Assembly (NCBI RefSeq): GCF_007483665.1
Contig: NZ_ML660183.1
Span: 186,001 to 250,000, forward strand
Direction of reading: 5' to 3'
Length of the DNA: 64,000 nucleotides
DNA from: Catellatospora sichuanensis
Lineage (GTDB): Bacteria; Actinomycetota; Actinomycetes; Mycobacteriales; Micromonosporaceae
Under the pieces are notes generated by a model that saw only the letters and a list, made by a program, of their open reading frames with translations, did no database searches and was not told the origin of the DNA. Both the position numbers and the translations under genes were made by a program. Positions 51,018 to 59,271 of this stretch are shown one piece after another. Each line of letters opens with the position of its first letter. The first letter of the stretch is position 1.

Positions 51018-51656
51018 TCACAGGCTCCGTTTGAGCATCGCGTCGGCCAGCGCATCGGCGCACTCGGCCAGCCGCAGCCCCACCACGTCGAGGCGGCGCA
51101 GCAGCTCGCGTTGCTTGAGCACCCGGCCGGTGACCTCGCCGCTGAGCAGCTCGGCCAGGCCCTGGGCGTAGAGGTGGCGCACCCGGCCGGAGCGCTTGTG
51201 CGCGGCCAGCGCCGCCTCCGCGGCCTCGACCGGGCGATCGACCAGGCGATCCAGCGCCCGGCGCAGGTCGCGCAGGCCGACGGCGACCTGTTCCAGCATC
51301 GCCACCGCGTTGTGGTCCAGACGCACCCCGTACAGGTCCGTCTCGCGTACGTAGTCGCGCAGGTGGTCGAGCACGTCGTCGACGGAACGGGACAGCCGGA
51401 ACAGGTCCTCGCGGTCGATCGGCGTGGTCAGCGTCGCGGCCAGCTCGGCGACCAGGCGCCCCCGGTGGGCGTCGCCGTCGTGCTCGATCTCGGCGATGCG
51501 CAGCCGGGCCAGCGGCGGCTCAACCTCCCCGATGGTCACCATGACCGCCAGCGCCACCCCTTCGAGGGCGGCGTCGATCTGCGCCAGCACGATCGCCAGC
51601 ACCCGCTTCGGGGCCCGCCCCGCGAGGTCGTCGAGCACCCGCCGCAGCCTGATCAC
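51018..51656 (-). CDS. DUF47/PhoU-like phosphate-transport accessory protein
   Basis: A 212-aa all-helical protein of the DUF47 (PhoU-like) family, typically encoded with PiT transporters and thought to control them. Acidic metal-binding segments IAEIEHDGDAHRGRLVAEL and RLSRSVDDVLDHLRDYV are seen. GTG start at 51656 lies 19 nt after the transporter stop on the same strand, so they form one operon. Confidence 0.82.
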   Translation of the reverse strand: MIRLRRVLDDLAGRAPKRVLAIVLAQIDAALEGVALAVMVTIGEVEPPLARLRIAEIEHDGDAHRGRLVAELAATLTTPIDREDLFRLSRSVDDVLDHLRDYVRETDLYGVRLDHNAVAMLEQVAVGLRDLRRALDRLVDRPVEAAEAALAAHKRSGRVRHLYAQGLAELLSGEVTGRVLKQRELLRRLDVVGLRLAECADALADAMLKRSL

Positions 51657-51675
51657 GGCCGCCTCCCGGCCGGGT

Positions 51676-52677
51676 TCACAGCGTGCTCCGCAGCGCCAGG
51701 CCCGCGGCATACCCCAGGGTGAGGCTGGCGGGCACGGTGACCAGCCAGGCGGTCAGCACCGGGGTGGCGAACTGCCAGCGGATGCGGCGCACGCCGGTGC
51801 TGGCTCCGGCGCCGACCAGGCCCGCGGTGGCGGACTGGGTCATGCTGACGGGCACGCCGATGCCCGCGCTGCCGAACACCGCGGTCGCCGAGGCGAGACC
51901 GGCCGTGACCAGGGTCCACGGGCGCTGCGGGGTGAGCCCGCCGGTCGCGCCCTGGGCCATGCGCCGCAGGCTCAGCACCGCCCCGGCCGCGAACACCGCC
52001 GCCGTCGCGCACAGCAGCAGCAGCGGTGGGGCCTGCATGCCGGGAGCCTGATGGGCGACCCCGAGCGCGACGCCGACCACGGCGAACATCTTCTGCCCGT
52101 CGTTGGCGGCATACGCCAGGCTCTGCCCGGCGAACGCGGTGACGTGCGCGTACCGCATCGCGCGGGGCAGCCGGGAGCTGGTCGGCAGGCGGCGGGCGGC
52201 CAGGCCGAGCAGGTAGCCGAGGCCGCCGCCGACCAGCGGCGCGAGCGCGGCGACCGCGAGCACGACGGCCAGTGTGGACCAGGCGGGCGGCACGCCCAGC
52301 CCGGCGCCGACCCCGGCGAGGCCGCCGAGCACGGCCAGGGTCACGCTGGTCGGCACGCCACGCCAGGCCAGGCCGAGCACCAGGGCGAGCGCGACGCCGA
52401 CACCGGCGAGCACGACCAGCGGCCCGCGGACGCCGCCCGCGTCGACGAGGCGGTCGGTGAAGGTGTGCGCGACGGCCAGGCCGAACAGCGCGGGACCGGC
52501 GATGATCGCGGCCAGCAGCACGGCCAGCACGCCGTAGAGCGGCAGTTCGCGTTGGCGCAGGGCCAGGGCGAGCAGGGCCGCGCCGTCGTTGGCGCCGCAG
52601 ACGAAGACGAATCCGGTGGCCAGCATCGCAAAGCCGATCACCACGGCCGACCACCCCCGACTCTGCCAGGAGTTCAC
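51676..52677 (-). CDS. PiT-family inorganic phosphate transporter
   Basis: A 333-aa low-affinity phosphate:H+/metal symporter with about ten helices. Both PiT signature repeats are present: FVFVCGANDGAALLALALRQ at the N-terminus and YAANDGQKMFAVVG in the middle. A third conserved piece is GIGVPVSMTQSATAGLVGAG. GTG 52677. Operon with the DUF47 gene downstream. Confidence 0.9.
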   Translation of the reverse strand: MNSWQSRGWSAVVIGFAMLATGFVFVCGANDGAALLALALRQRELPLYGVLAVLLAAIIAGPALFGLAVAHTFTDRLVDAGGVRGPLVVLAGVGVALALVLGLAWRGVPTSVTLAVLGGLAGVGAGLGVPPAWSTLAVVLAVAALAPLVGGGLGYLLGLAARRLPTSSRLPRAMRYAHVTAFAGQSLAYAANDGQKMFAVVGVALGVAHQAPGMQAPPLLLLCATAAVFAAGAVLSLRRMAQGATGGLTPQRPWTLVTAGLASATAVFGSAGIGVPVSMTQSATAGLVGAGASTGVRRIRWQFATPVLTAWLVTVPASLTLGYAAGLALRSTL

Positions 52678-52768
52678 CGTACTTGATCAACTCAGTCGGG
52701 GTGGCGGGAATCCGGATTGCCGCTCGACCGGGTGATCCCTTAGCGTCACTCCCCGGGAGGAACACTTC

Positions 52769-53500
52769 ATGGCGAAGCTGAACCAGATCATCGCGGTCGA
52801 GAAGGGCATCAAGAGCCGCTCGTTCCAGGACCTGACCGAGGCCCACCACGCCGTGCAGAAGCCTGCGCTGCTGTCGGGCATCTCGCGCACGTACCAGGCC
52901 AAGGACGAGGAGGGCGAGCAGCTGCCGCCGGAGTCCACGAAGGTGCAGACCCGCGCCGAGGACGTGCTGCGCCAGATCGGCACCACCCTGACCCGGCTGT
53001 TCGACGTGACCGCGGCCAAGGACGCGACCAACTGCGTGGCCCGCGCCGACGTGGTCGTCGACGACCGGGTGCTGGTGTCCGACGTGCCGGTGACCTACCT
53101 GCTGTTCCTCGAGAAGCAGCTCACCGACCTGCACACGTTCGTCAAGAAGCTGCCGGTGCTCGATGCCGCCGAGTCGTGGGTGTTCAGCGACTCCGCGGAC
53201 TGCTGGTCGACGGAGCCGGTGCGCACCATCCGCACCAAGAAGGTGCCCCGCAACCACGTCAAGGCCGAGGCGACCGAGAAGCACCCGGCGCAGGTCGAGG
53301 TGTACTACGAGGACATCGCGGTGGGTTACTGGACCACGGTGAAGTTCTCCGGCGCGCTGCCGGCCAAGCGGGTGTCGACGCTGCTGGAGCGGGTGGAGAA
53401 GCTGCAGCAGGCGGTCAAGTTCGCCCGCGAGGAGGCCAACAACGCGGAGGCGGTGGACAAGCACGTCGGCGACCGGGTCTTCGGTTACCTGTTCGCCTGA
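52769..53500 (+). CDS. Conserved hypothetical protein next to tRNA-like RNAs
   Basis: A 243-aa soluble protein, alpha/beta, not assigned to a family by me. It has well-conserved-looking features: a helical start (KLNQIIAVEKGIKSRSFQDL), VPVTYLLFLEKQLTDLHTFV in the middle, basic TIRTKKVPRNHVKAEATEKH, and a C-terminal helix (KRVSTLLERVEKLQQAVKFA). Some basic patches could bind RNA. ATG 52769 has CGGGAGG upstream. It lies immediately before the two permuted tRNA-like RNAs on the same strand and so is a candidate partner. That role is inference. Confidence 0.7.
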   Translation: MAKLNQIIAVEKGIKSRSFQDLTEAHHAVQKPALLSGISRTYQAKDEEGEQLPPESTKVQTRAEDVLRQIGTTLTRLFDVTAAKDATNCVARADVVVDDRVLVSDVPVTYLLFLEKQLTDLHTFVKKLPVLDAAESWVFSDSADCWSTEPVRTIRTKKVPRNHVKAEATEKHPAQVEVYYEDIAVGYWTTVKFSGALPAKRVSTLLERVEKLQQAVKFAREEANNAEAVDKHVGDRVFGYLFA

Positions 53501-53510
53501 CCCATGAACT

Positions 53511-53528
53511 CCCCGCCGGAGGGCGGGG
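53511..53528 (+). terminator. Hairpin downstream of the hypothetical gene
   Basis: CCCCGCC (53511-53517), GGAG loop and GGCGGGG (53522-53528) form a 7-bp stem, 10 nt after the stop codon and directly before the RNA genes. It can separate the mRNA from the RNA units. Confidence 0.6.
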
Positions 53529-53543
53529 GGCGCGGAAGCGCAA

Positions 53544-53677
53544 GCTGAAGTTGAAGCCGAAACTGAACAACGCGGTCACAGTGTGGGTTCGAGTCCCACC
53601 CCCTGCACCACCTGCGGGGGTAGCCCAACTGGCAGAGGCAGCCGCGATCAGACTCAGATTCTCGCTCCAGACTCAGC
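53544..53677 (+). ncRNA. Permuted tRNA-like RNA, unit 1 (YrlA-type Y RNA candidate)
   Basis: The parts of a tRNA lie in permuted order. Anticodon-type 3' strand GCGGT (53572-53576); T-arm GTGGG-TTCGAGT-CCCAC (53583-53599); acceptor 3' strand CCCCTGC (53600-53606) followed by A and CCA; loop ACCACCT (53607-53613); acceptor 5' strand GCGGGGG (53614-53620), pairing 7/7 with one G-U at the third pair; TA; D-arm GCCC...GAGGC (53623-53639) with GG in its loop; anticodon-type 5' strand GCCGC (53641-53645). The flanks 53544-53566 and 53654-53677 pair further. GCCGAAA (53556-53562) resembles the Ro60/Y-RNA motif. Confidence 0.75.
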
Positions 53678-53681
53678 ATTC

Positions 53682-53844
53682 GCCGCCGAACACCAGATCG
53701 ACCGCGTACGGGCGAAATCCCCGAGGTGCCGGTTCGAGCCCGGCCCGCACCTCTTTCCTGGTGCGGTAGTCCAAACGGTAGAGACACGGGGTCTTCACGG
53801 CTGACCCGTTCGCTTAAACGTGCTGGTGTGTGCAATTCGGCGGC
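53682..53844 (+). ncRNA. Permuted tRNA-like RNA, unit 2 (YrlA-type Y RNA candidate)
   Basis: The order is as in unit 1. Anticodon-type CCCCG (53719-53723), 4-nt variable loop, T-arm GCCGG-TTCGAGC-CCGGC (53728-53744), acceptor CCGCACC (53745-53751), loop TCTTTCCT (53752-53759), acceptor GGTGCGG (53760-53766, 7/7 Watson-Crick), TA, D-arm GTCC...GAC (53769-53785), then CGGGG (53787-53791, 5/5 with CCCCG). Outer helices: ACGGG/CCCGT (53708-53712 with 53805-53809), CACCAG/CTGGTG (53691-53696 with 53823-53828) and GCCGCCGAA/TTCGGCGGC (53682-53690 with 53836-53844). GGCGAAA at 53711-53717 is the Y-motif-like sequence. Confidence 0.78.
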
Positions 53845-53850
53845 ACTCCG

Positions 53851-53881
53851 AGGCCCGGGAGAGGGACAATCTCCCGGGCTT
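53851..53881. terminator. Terminator after the RNA pair
   Basis: A 10-bp perfect core (GCCCGGGAGA / TCTCCCGGGC), extended by a G-U and an A-T pair, with a 7-nt loop and a T-rich tail (CATTTCTTT). It ends the RNA transcript. It also follows the convergent beta-helix gene stop. Confidence 0.85.
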
Positions 53882-55089
53882 CACCATTTCTTTCGGCAGG
53901 TCGTATTGGCCAGGCCTTTCGTGGCGCCGGTGACGGTGTTGTCGCAGCCGACGATGTTCGCGGCGACGGGTGCGAGGTGGAAGCCCCAGCCCGGCCCGGC
54001 TACGTCGGCGGTGTTGCGGGTGAACACGTTGCGGTCGCCCCAGCCGTCGGCGACGCGGTGGGTCTGGAAGCCGTCGCCGCGCGAGTGGCGGCCGGTGTTG
54101 CCGCGGATCAGCCAGCCGTTGCCTTTGACGTCCACCCACGAGTCGGCGAACGAGCCGGTCATGGCCGCGCCGTCGAACGTGTTGTCCTCGACGGTCCCGC
54201 CGGTGGTGCCCTCCTTGACGTCGACGGGTTCGGCGGTCACGGCGCTGATCCGGTTGCCGCGGATGATGTTGCGGTCGCTGCGGTCGGGCTCGCAGCCGGT
54301 GACGTCGCACCAGTTGCCCGCCGCGGTGCCGACGTAGACGCCCTCGCCGAACTGCGCCTTCCGCAGGCCGGTGGCGCGGACGGTGCTGTGCTGCACCACG
54401 TTGTCGGAACTGAAGGCGCGCAGGTGGATCGCCTCGTCGCCGACGTGTTCCACGGTCAGGCCGGTGAGCACCGCGTGGCTCGTGCCGTCGAACATGACGC
54501 CCTTCTGCGCGTTGCGGACCGTGAACCCGGTCAGCCGCCAGTGGTCCGCGCCGTGCAGGTGCAGGGCGTACCCGTGGCCGGTGCCGCCGCCGTCGAGCAC
54601 CGCACCGGCACCGCCGCACAGGTGCACGGGTTTCGCGGCGGTGCCGGGGGTGGTGACGGCGAAGCGGCCCTCGTACACCCCGTCGTTGAGCCTGATGCTG
54701 TCGCCGGGCCGGGCCCGCGCCAGCGCCGCGGCCAGCGCGGATGCGTCGCCCACGGTCACCGTGGCGAGCGGGCAGGCCTCAGCGGGCCGGATAGGAGACC
54801 GGCCCGGAGCAGGCGCGGCCGTGGTGCCCGCCGGCGTGCCTGCCGTCGAGGTCGTGGTGCCGGGCGTGGACCCGCCGCCCCTGGACGGCGGGGTGGCACC
54901 GGGTCCGGTGGACGCTCCCGGCTGTGGCCGCCCGCACGCGGCCAGCGCCATGAGCAGCAGGACGAGCATCCCTGCCAGCAGCGACGTCGCGGCGAACGGC
55001 AGCACCCACGCAAGCCCGCGCGGGCGCTGCCCCGGCCGACGGGCCTCCGGCTCGCTGGTGTCCGGCACGTCGGTGGTCGGGTTGCTCAC
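53881..55089 (-). CDS. Membrane-anchored right-handed beta-helix protein
   Basis: A 402-aa protein with a short cytoplasmic start, a membrane helix near residue 30-52 (ATSLLAGMLVLLLMALAACG), a Pro/Thr-rich linker and a parallel beta-helix from about 105 (VTVGDASALAAALARARPGD, RLNDGVYEGRFAV). Later coils carry the repeated N-x-x-x-x-N pattern (GNRISAVT, VEDNTFDGA, GNGWLIRGNTG), typical of NosD/alginate-epimerase-like polysaccharide enzymes. A lyase, epimerase or binding role is possible. GTG 55089 overlaps the upstream gene stop (GTGA). Third gene of the polysaccharide operon. Confidence 0.8.
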   Translation of the reverse strand: MSNPTTDVPDTSEPEARRPGQRPRGLAWVLPFAATSLLAGMLVLLLMALAACGRPQPGASTGPGATPPSRGGGSTPGTTTSTAGTPAGTTAAPAPGRSPIRPAEACPLATVTVGDASALAAALARARPGDSIRLNDGVYEGRFAVTTPGTAAKPVHLCGGAGAVLDGGGTGHGYALHLHGADHWRLTGFTVRNAQKGVMFDGTSHAVLTGLTVEHVGDEAIHLRAFSSDNVVQHSTVRATGLRKAQFGEGVYVGTAAGNWCDVTGCEPDRSDRNIIRGNRISAVTAEPVDVKEGTTGGTVEDNTFDGAAMTGSFADSWVDVKGNGWLIRGNTGRHSRGDGFQTHRVADGWGDRNVFTRNTADVAGPGWGFHLAPVAANIVGCDNTVTGATKGLANTTCRKKW

Positions 55090-57044
55090 TCGGCCATCAC
55101 CGGCACCCGGGCCCGGCCGCGGGCCACCTCGCGCGGGCTGTGCCGGCCGGGTTCGGGCCGTGTGCCGGGCGGTGCGCCGCCGTCGCGGGGGAACAGCGGT
55201 TTCGTCGCCGCGTACGGGTGGCCGTGGTCGTCGCGGCGGCGCCGGAACGCCAGCACCACGATCAGCAGCAGGATCGCGGTCCACAGCAGCGTCATCGGGC
55301 TGGCGTAGTGGCGCACCCGCGCCCAGAGCGTGCTGGTGTCCAGCCAGGCGTCGGTCTGGTTGTCGCGCAACGTGACCTTGCCTGCGGCCCGGCCGGTGTC
55401 CAGTGCGCTGGGGCCGACGCCGGTGATCGCGTTGCCCGCGACGACCGAGCCGCCGACCGCGCCGACGAAGGTGACGCCGTGGCTGTTCGCGTCGTGGATG
55501 GTGTTGCCGCGGACCTCGGCGACGGAGTCGCGCACGTACACCCCGGTCCGGGTGTTCTCGATGAGGTTGCCGGTGATGCGGGCCTTGGCGACGCCGTCGC
55601 GGATCGCGATCGCCTGGCGGCGCTGGTCTTTGAGCCGGTTGGCGGTGACGGTCAGGTCGCGGGCCCCGAGCCGCGCCACGATGCCCATGTCGCCGCCCTC
55701 GACCTGGTTCTCCTGGATGCTGACGGCGATGCCGCCGAGGATCTCGAAGCCGTAGTGGCCGTTGCCGCGGGCGGTGCTGTGCGAGACGGTGTTGGCGCCG
55801 TACCCGGCGGTGGACTGCCCGGACGCCGAGGGGCCGTCGGCGAGCGGCCGGCCGCTGAGGGTGAACCCGTTGCCGCCATTGCGTTCGGCGGTGGTGTTGG
55901 TGATGCGCACCTGCTGGGTGGCGCGGGAGAGCAGGAAGCCGTCGCCGCCGTTGTTCTTCGACACGGTCCGTTCGATGACGGCGTTGGTGGCGAAGCGGTG
56001 CAGCATCACGCCGTGCTGCAGGCTGTCGCGCACCGTCGTGTCGGTGATCTTGATGCCGTCGGCGCTGGACACGAACAGCCCGTAGGCGTTGCCGATGAGC
56101 TCGCTGTCGCTGATGGCGCCGGAAACGTAGGACAGGCTGGGTACGGTGAAACGGCTGTCCGGGGTGGCGACGCGGCCCCCGGACAGGACGCGCACCTCGC
56201 CCGGCAGGAGCCGTCCGGGGGTCGCGGCGTCGGGGCCCTCGACCGCGCCGGTGTCGGGCCGGTCCGTGCCGGTCAGGCTCACCCCGCCCGTGCGGCCGCT
56301 CCAGAATCCCAGGTGGGACACCCGGGTATGGCTCATCGCGAAGTGACCGCCGATGGCCCGCAGGTAGGCCCGGCCGTCGCCGACCTCGGTGTCGGGTTTG
56401 CCGGTGCGCGGATCCCAGCTGGTCACCCGCACCGGGGCCTGCTTGGTGCCCGCCAGGGTCAGGCCGCCGCCGAACGACACGATGGCCACGAAGCCGCTGC
56501 TGCGGCTGGCCAGGCGCAGTTCCAGGCCGCCGGGGTGGGCCAGTTTCAGCCGGGCCCCGGAGTTGACGTAGATGTTCTCGGTGAGCAGGTACGCGCCCTG
56601 CGGCTGGCGGACGAACGTCTGCGGTGCCAGGCGCAGCAGGTCGTCGACCGTGTACGCGGCCGTGCGCGCGGTCAGCACCAGCGTGTAGCCGCCTGCGGTG
56701 TCCAGCCGGTAGGGCCGGTCCCACTTCTGCGTGGTGCTGCCCGGGGCGCGACTGAGCAGGTCGCGCAGCGGCGCGACGGCGCTGACCGCACGCACCTGGT
56801 TCAGCCACCGGTCCTCGGCGGCCACCAGCGCGGCCTGGCGCTCGGAGTCGGCCGCCGCGGTGTCGGCGGCGGCGGCGCGACGAGCCGCGGTCGGGGCCGC
56901 GGACGCGGGCGCGGCGGCTGCGGCGCCACCTGCGGTGAGCAGCAGGGCGAGCACGGCCGCGGCCCTGGCCGAGGAGCCGCGGAGCGCGGCAACGGCCTTG
57001 GTGCAGCGGGCGGGCGCGGTCGCCGCGGGGCGGGCCGGGCGCAT
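55086..57044 (-). CDS. Secreted right-handed beta-helix protein with C-terminal anchor
   Basis: A 652-aa protein. The signal peptide lies in residues 1-50 (AAAVLALLLTAGGAAAAAPA). The central region forms a parallel beta-helix of many coils (VSHLGFWSGRTGGVSLTGT, VRDSLQHGVMLHRFATNAVI, ITNTTAERNGGNGFTLSG, LIENTRTGVYVRDSVAEVRG), NosD/PbH1-like. A C-terminal helix (PMTLLWTAILLLIVVLAF) and RRRRDD tail anchor it. ATG 57044 overlaps the glycosyltransferase stop by one base. It probably modifies or binds the polysaccharide made by the upstream enzyme, as AlgG does for alginate; this is inference. Confidence 0.82.
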   Translation of the reverse strand: MRPARPAATAPARCTKAVAALRGSSARAAAVLALLLTAGGAAAAAPASAAPTAARRAAAADTAAADSERQAALVAAEDRWLNQVRAVSAVAPLRDLLSRAPGSTTQKWDRPYRLDTAGGYTLVLTARTAAYTVDDLLRLAPQTFVRQPQGAYLLTENIYVNSGARLKLAHPGGLELRLASRSSGFVAIVSFGGGLTLAGTKQAPVRVTSWDPRTGKPDTEVGDGRAYLRAIGGHFAMSHTRVSHLGFWSGRTGGVSLTGTDRPDTGAVEGPDAATPGRLLPGEVRVLSGGRVATPDSRFTVPSLSYVSGAISDSELIGNAYGLFVSSADGIKITDTTVRDSLQHGVMLHRFATNAVIERTVSKNNGGDGFLLSRATQQVRITNTTAERNGGNGFTLSGRPLADGPSASGQSTAGYGANTVSHSTARGNGHYGFEILGGIAVSIQENQVEGGDMGIVARLGARDLTVTANRLKDQRRQAIAIRDGVAKARITGNLIENTRTGVYVRDSVAEVRGNTIHDANSHGVTFVGAVGGSVVAGNAITGVGPSALDTGRAAGKVTLRDNQTDAWLDTSTLWARVRHYASPMTLLWTAILLLIVVLAFRRRRDDHGHPYAATKPLFPRDGGAPPGTRPEPGRHSPREVARGRARVPVMAE

Positions 57045-58345
57045 CACGCCGCCTCCGACGGCACGGCCACGGCCCGCCGCCCGGCGGGAGTGGGCGGGGA
57101 CGCCGACAGCGTGCTCGCGGCCTGGCCGTCGCCGCCGATGCGGTCGGCGCCGCGGGTGAGCCAGCCCTGCCGGTTCATGGTCGCGAAGGCGTACAGCTTG
57201 ATCGGCAGGGAGATCGCGATGACGACGGCCGCGACCAGCGGCAGCATGAGCAGTTCCCGCGGATGCCGGCGCAGGTGCGACCAGCCGCGGATGCCGCGGC
57301 CGGCCAGCAGCCAGAACAGCACCACCACCGCGCCGCGCGGGCTCAGCTCCAGGCGCGACAGCAGCAGGTAGCCCAGGGCCATGCCCATGGTCACCGGGGT
57401 CAGCAGGATCTGCAGCACGGTGATCTTCGTGACCAGCGGGGTACGCCACAGCCAGCCCTTCCACAACGCGGTCAGATAGCAGCGGTACGAGTTGCGGCTC
57501 CAGCGCACCCGCTGCTTGACGAAGGCCGAGAACGTCGCGGGGAACATCGACATCGCCCGGGCCGACGACTGGTGCACGGTGCGATAGCCCGAGGCCAGCA
57601 CCAGCCAGGTCAGCCTGCCGTCGTCGCCGGCCACGCAGCGCCGGCCGAGGAAGAACTCGTTCTCCAGGTGGTCCAGCACGGGCATCACCACCGAGCGCCG
57701 GTACGCGGCGGTGCGCCCGGACAGGCAGGCGACCGCCCCGGCCCGGCCCATCGCCGGGACGTAGTCGTAGTAGCGCAGGTTGACCAGCCAGTCCGCGACG
57801 CGCCGCCAGATGCTCGTGCCGCGCTGGTGCACGTTCTGCTGGGTGCCGACGCCGCCGACGGTCGGGTCGGCGAACGGCATCTGCACGGCCGCCAGCAGCC
57901 CGCGCTGCCAGCGCGTGTCGGAGTCGACCAGCACGACGAGCTCGCCGCGGGCGGCGCGGATGCCGACGCCGAGTGCCGAGCGCTTGCCGCGGTGGGTGAA
58001 CGGCAGCACGCACAGCCGCGGGTCGTCGACGGCGGCCAGCCGCCGCAGCACCTCGGTGTCGCCGACGTCGGGCACGATGACGACCTCGTCGGGGTTCTGG
58101 GCGAGCCAGCTGCGCAGGCATTCGAGCAGGATGTCGGGATCCTCGCGATAGGAGGGCACCACGACCGACACCGTGGTGCGGAAGTCGTTGAGGATCGGCC
58201 GGTCCAGGCGCGACAGCAGCACCCGGTAGAGCCACAGCCCCCATACGAACGCGCCGGCCAGGCCCAGCGGCATCAGCTCGCGCCAGGAGGTCTCGGCCGC
58301 CGCGGCGACCAGCCACGACCAGACGCCGTCGAAGAACCGGGACAA
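57044..58345 (-). CDS. Processive family 2 glycosyltransferase (hyaluronan/NodC-like)
   Basis: A 433-aa membrane glycosyltransferase. An N-terminal helix (LAGAFVWGLWLYRVLLSRL) precedes the GT-A domain: TVSVVVPSYREDPDILLECL, VLVDSDTRW (DxD), ACLSGRTAAYRRSV, AGDDGRLTWLVLASGYRTVH and the QRVRWSRNSYRC motif (QxxRW) of processive synthases. Three to four C-terminal helices follow. The TTG at 58345 has GGAGG at 6 nt, and the extension to ATG 58501 is Arg/Gly-rich with no ribosome site. Probably makes and exports a polysaccharide from UDP-sugars. First gene of the three-gene operon. Confidence 0.83.
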   Translation of the reverse strand: MSRFFDGVWSWLVAAAAETSWRELMPLGLAGAFVWGLWLYRVLLSRLDRPILNDFRTTVSVVVPSYREDPDILLECLRSWLAQNPDEVVIVPDVGDTEVLRRLAAVDDPRLCVLPFTHRGKRSALGVGIRAARGELVVLVDSDTRWQRGLLAAVQMPFADPTVGGVGTQQNVHQRGTSIWRRVADWLVNLRYYDYVPAMGRAGAVACLSGRTAAYRRSVVMPVLDHLENEFFLGRRCVAGDDGRLTWLVLASGYRTVHQSSARAMSMFPATFSAFVKQRVRWSRNSYRCYLTALWKGWLWRTPLVTKITVLQILLTPVTMGMALGYLLLSRLELSPRGAVVVLFWLLAGRGIRGWSHLRRHPRELLMLPLVAAVVIAISLPIKLYAFATMNRQGWLTRGADRIGGDGQAASTLSASPPTPAGRRAVAVPSEAA

Positions 58346-58475
58346 GTGCCGCCTCCAGCGTTGCGGCGGGCCGCCGTGGCCCGCTCCACCGCTGTAAACC
58401 TGTGTGCGCCCGGAAACGGGCCGCCCCGTCCGGGCGTTTCTGCCCGCGCCGCGCGAACGCCGGCCGCGAACACCG

Positions 58476-58491
58476 ATTACCGACGGGTAAT
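58476..58491. promoter_or_regulatory. Inverted repeat upstream of the polysaccharide operon
   Basis: ATTACC (58476-58481), GACG spacer and GGTAAT (58486-58491) form a perfect 6-bp inverted repeat in an unusually AT-rich stretch between the glycosyltransferase and the divergent gene at 58540. It is a plausible operator. Confidence 0.5.
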
Positions 58492-58539
58492 ACTTGGGCA
58501 TTCACACCGCTATGTGACGGTCTGGAGTAAATTCATGTT

Positions 58540-59271
58540 ATGACCGATCCCGCGAGGGCGCGGCATGGCGTGCCGGGCCTCGCCCTCGGCGCCGCGATGC
58601 TCGTCGCCGAACGACTCCGCCGACTCACCGGCCCGGTCGACCCTGCCGAGCAGGCCCGCATCGAGGACCTGCTCACCAGTGGCGTCGAGCCCTCCCCCAC
58701 CAGCGCACGCTCACCGGTCGCCATCGCCGTCGGCCTCACCCAGCAGAGCTTCGACCTCGCCGTACGCACCGGGACCCGGGTCGGCGAGGCCACCCGCGAC
58801 CAGGCCCGGCGGCTGGCCGGGGCGACCCGCGCCGCCCTGCCCTCGGCCTCCCCGATCGACACCGCCCGCGACGTCGTCACCGCCGCCGGGCTGCGCGGGC
58901 GCGACACGCTCGTCTCCAGCCGCGCCGCCGCGGCCGTCGCGCTGCGCGACACCGTCGACGAGAGCCTGACCTGGGTCGAGAAGTCGATCGTGCCGCGCAT
59001 GGTGGACAACCTGATGCCATACCTGATCAACAGCGTGGTGCCGCGGCTCGTCGAGGGCGCCATCCCCGAGATCAGACGCAAGGTCATCCCCGTCGTCATC
59101 GACGACATGACCCGCGACCCCCGGCTCCAGGAACTGATCACCGAGCAGAGCCGCGGCGTGCTCGCCAACGCCACCGACGAACTGCGCGAGACCTCCGCGA
59201 CCGCCGACGACCGGATCGAGTCCTCGTTCCGGCGCGTCTTCCACCGCCACAGCACGAACGGTGATCGGTGA
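58540..59271 (+). CDS. Hypothetical helical protein
   Basis: A 243-aa protein of mostly amphipathic helices with no catalytic motif. The N-terminus is Ala-rich (GLALGAAMLVAERLRRLTG). The middle contains VEKSIVPRMVDNLMPYLINS and LVEGAIPEIRRKVIPVVIDD, a conserved-looking double repeat of Pro-turn helices. I recognise no family. Start ATG 58540 has GGAG about 14 nt upstream. Its stop overlaps the RDD gene start (GTGA). Confidence 0.7.
   Translation: MTDPARARHGVPGLALGAAMLVAERLRRLTGPVDPAEQARIEDLLTSGVEPSPTSARSPVAIAVGLTQQSFDLAVRTGTRVGEATRDQARRLAGATRAALPSASPIDTARDVVTAAGLRGRDTLVSSRAAAAVALRDTVDESLTWVEKSIVPRMVDNLMPYLINSVVPRLVEGAIPEIRRKVIPVVIDDMTRDPRLQELITEQSRGVLANATDELRETSATADDRIESSFRRVFHRHSTNGDR

Noticed and set aside
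53614-53752. A conventional tRNA with an intron (5' part 53614, 3' part ending 53752)
   Set aside because: GCGGGGG does not pair with CCGCACC and GCCGC does not pair with CCCCG; the permuted pairing fits fully.
53485-53835. 116-aa minus-strand ORF across the tRNA-like region (contains GWDSNPH)
   Set aside because: It is a translation of the T-arm and acceptor sequences on the opposite strand, a common spurious ORF over tRNAs.
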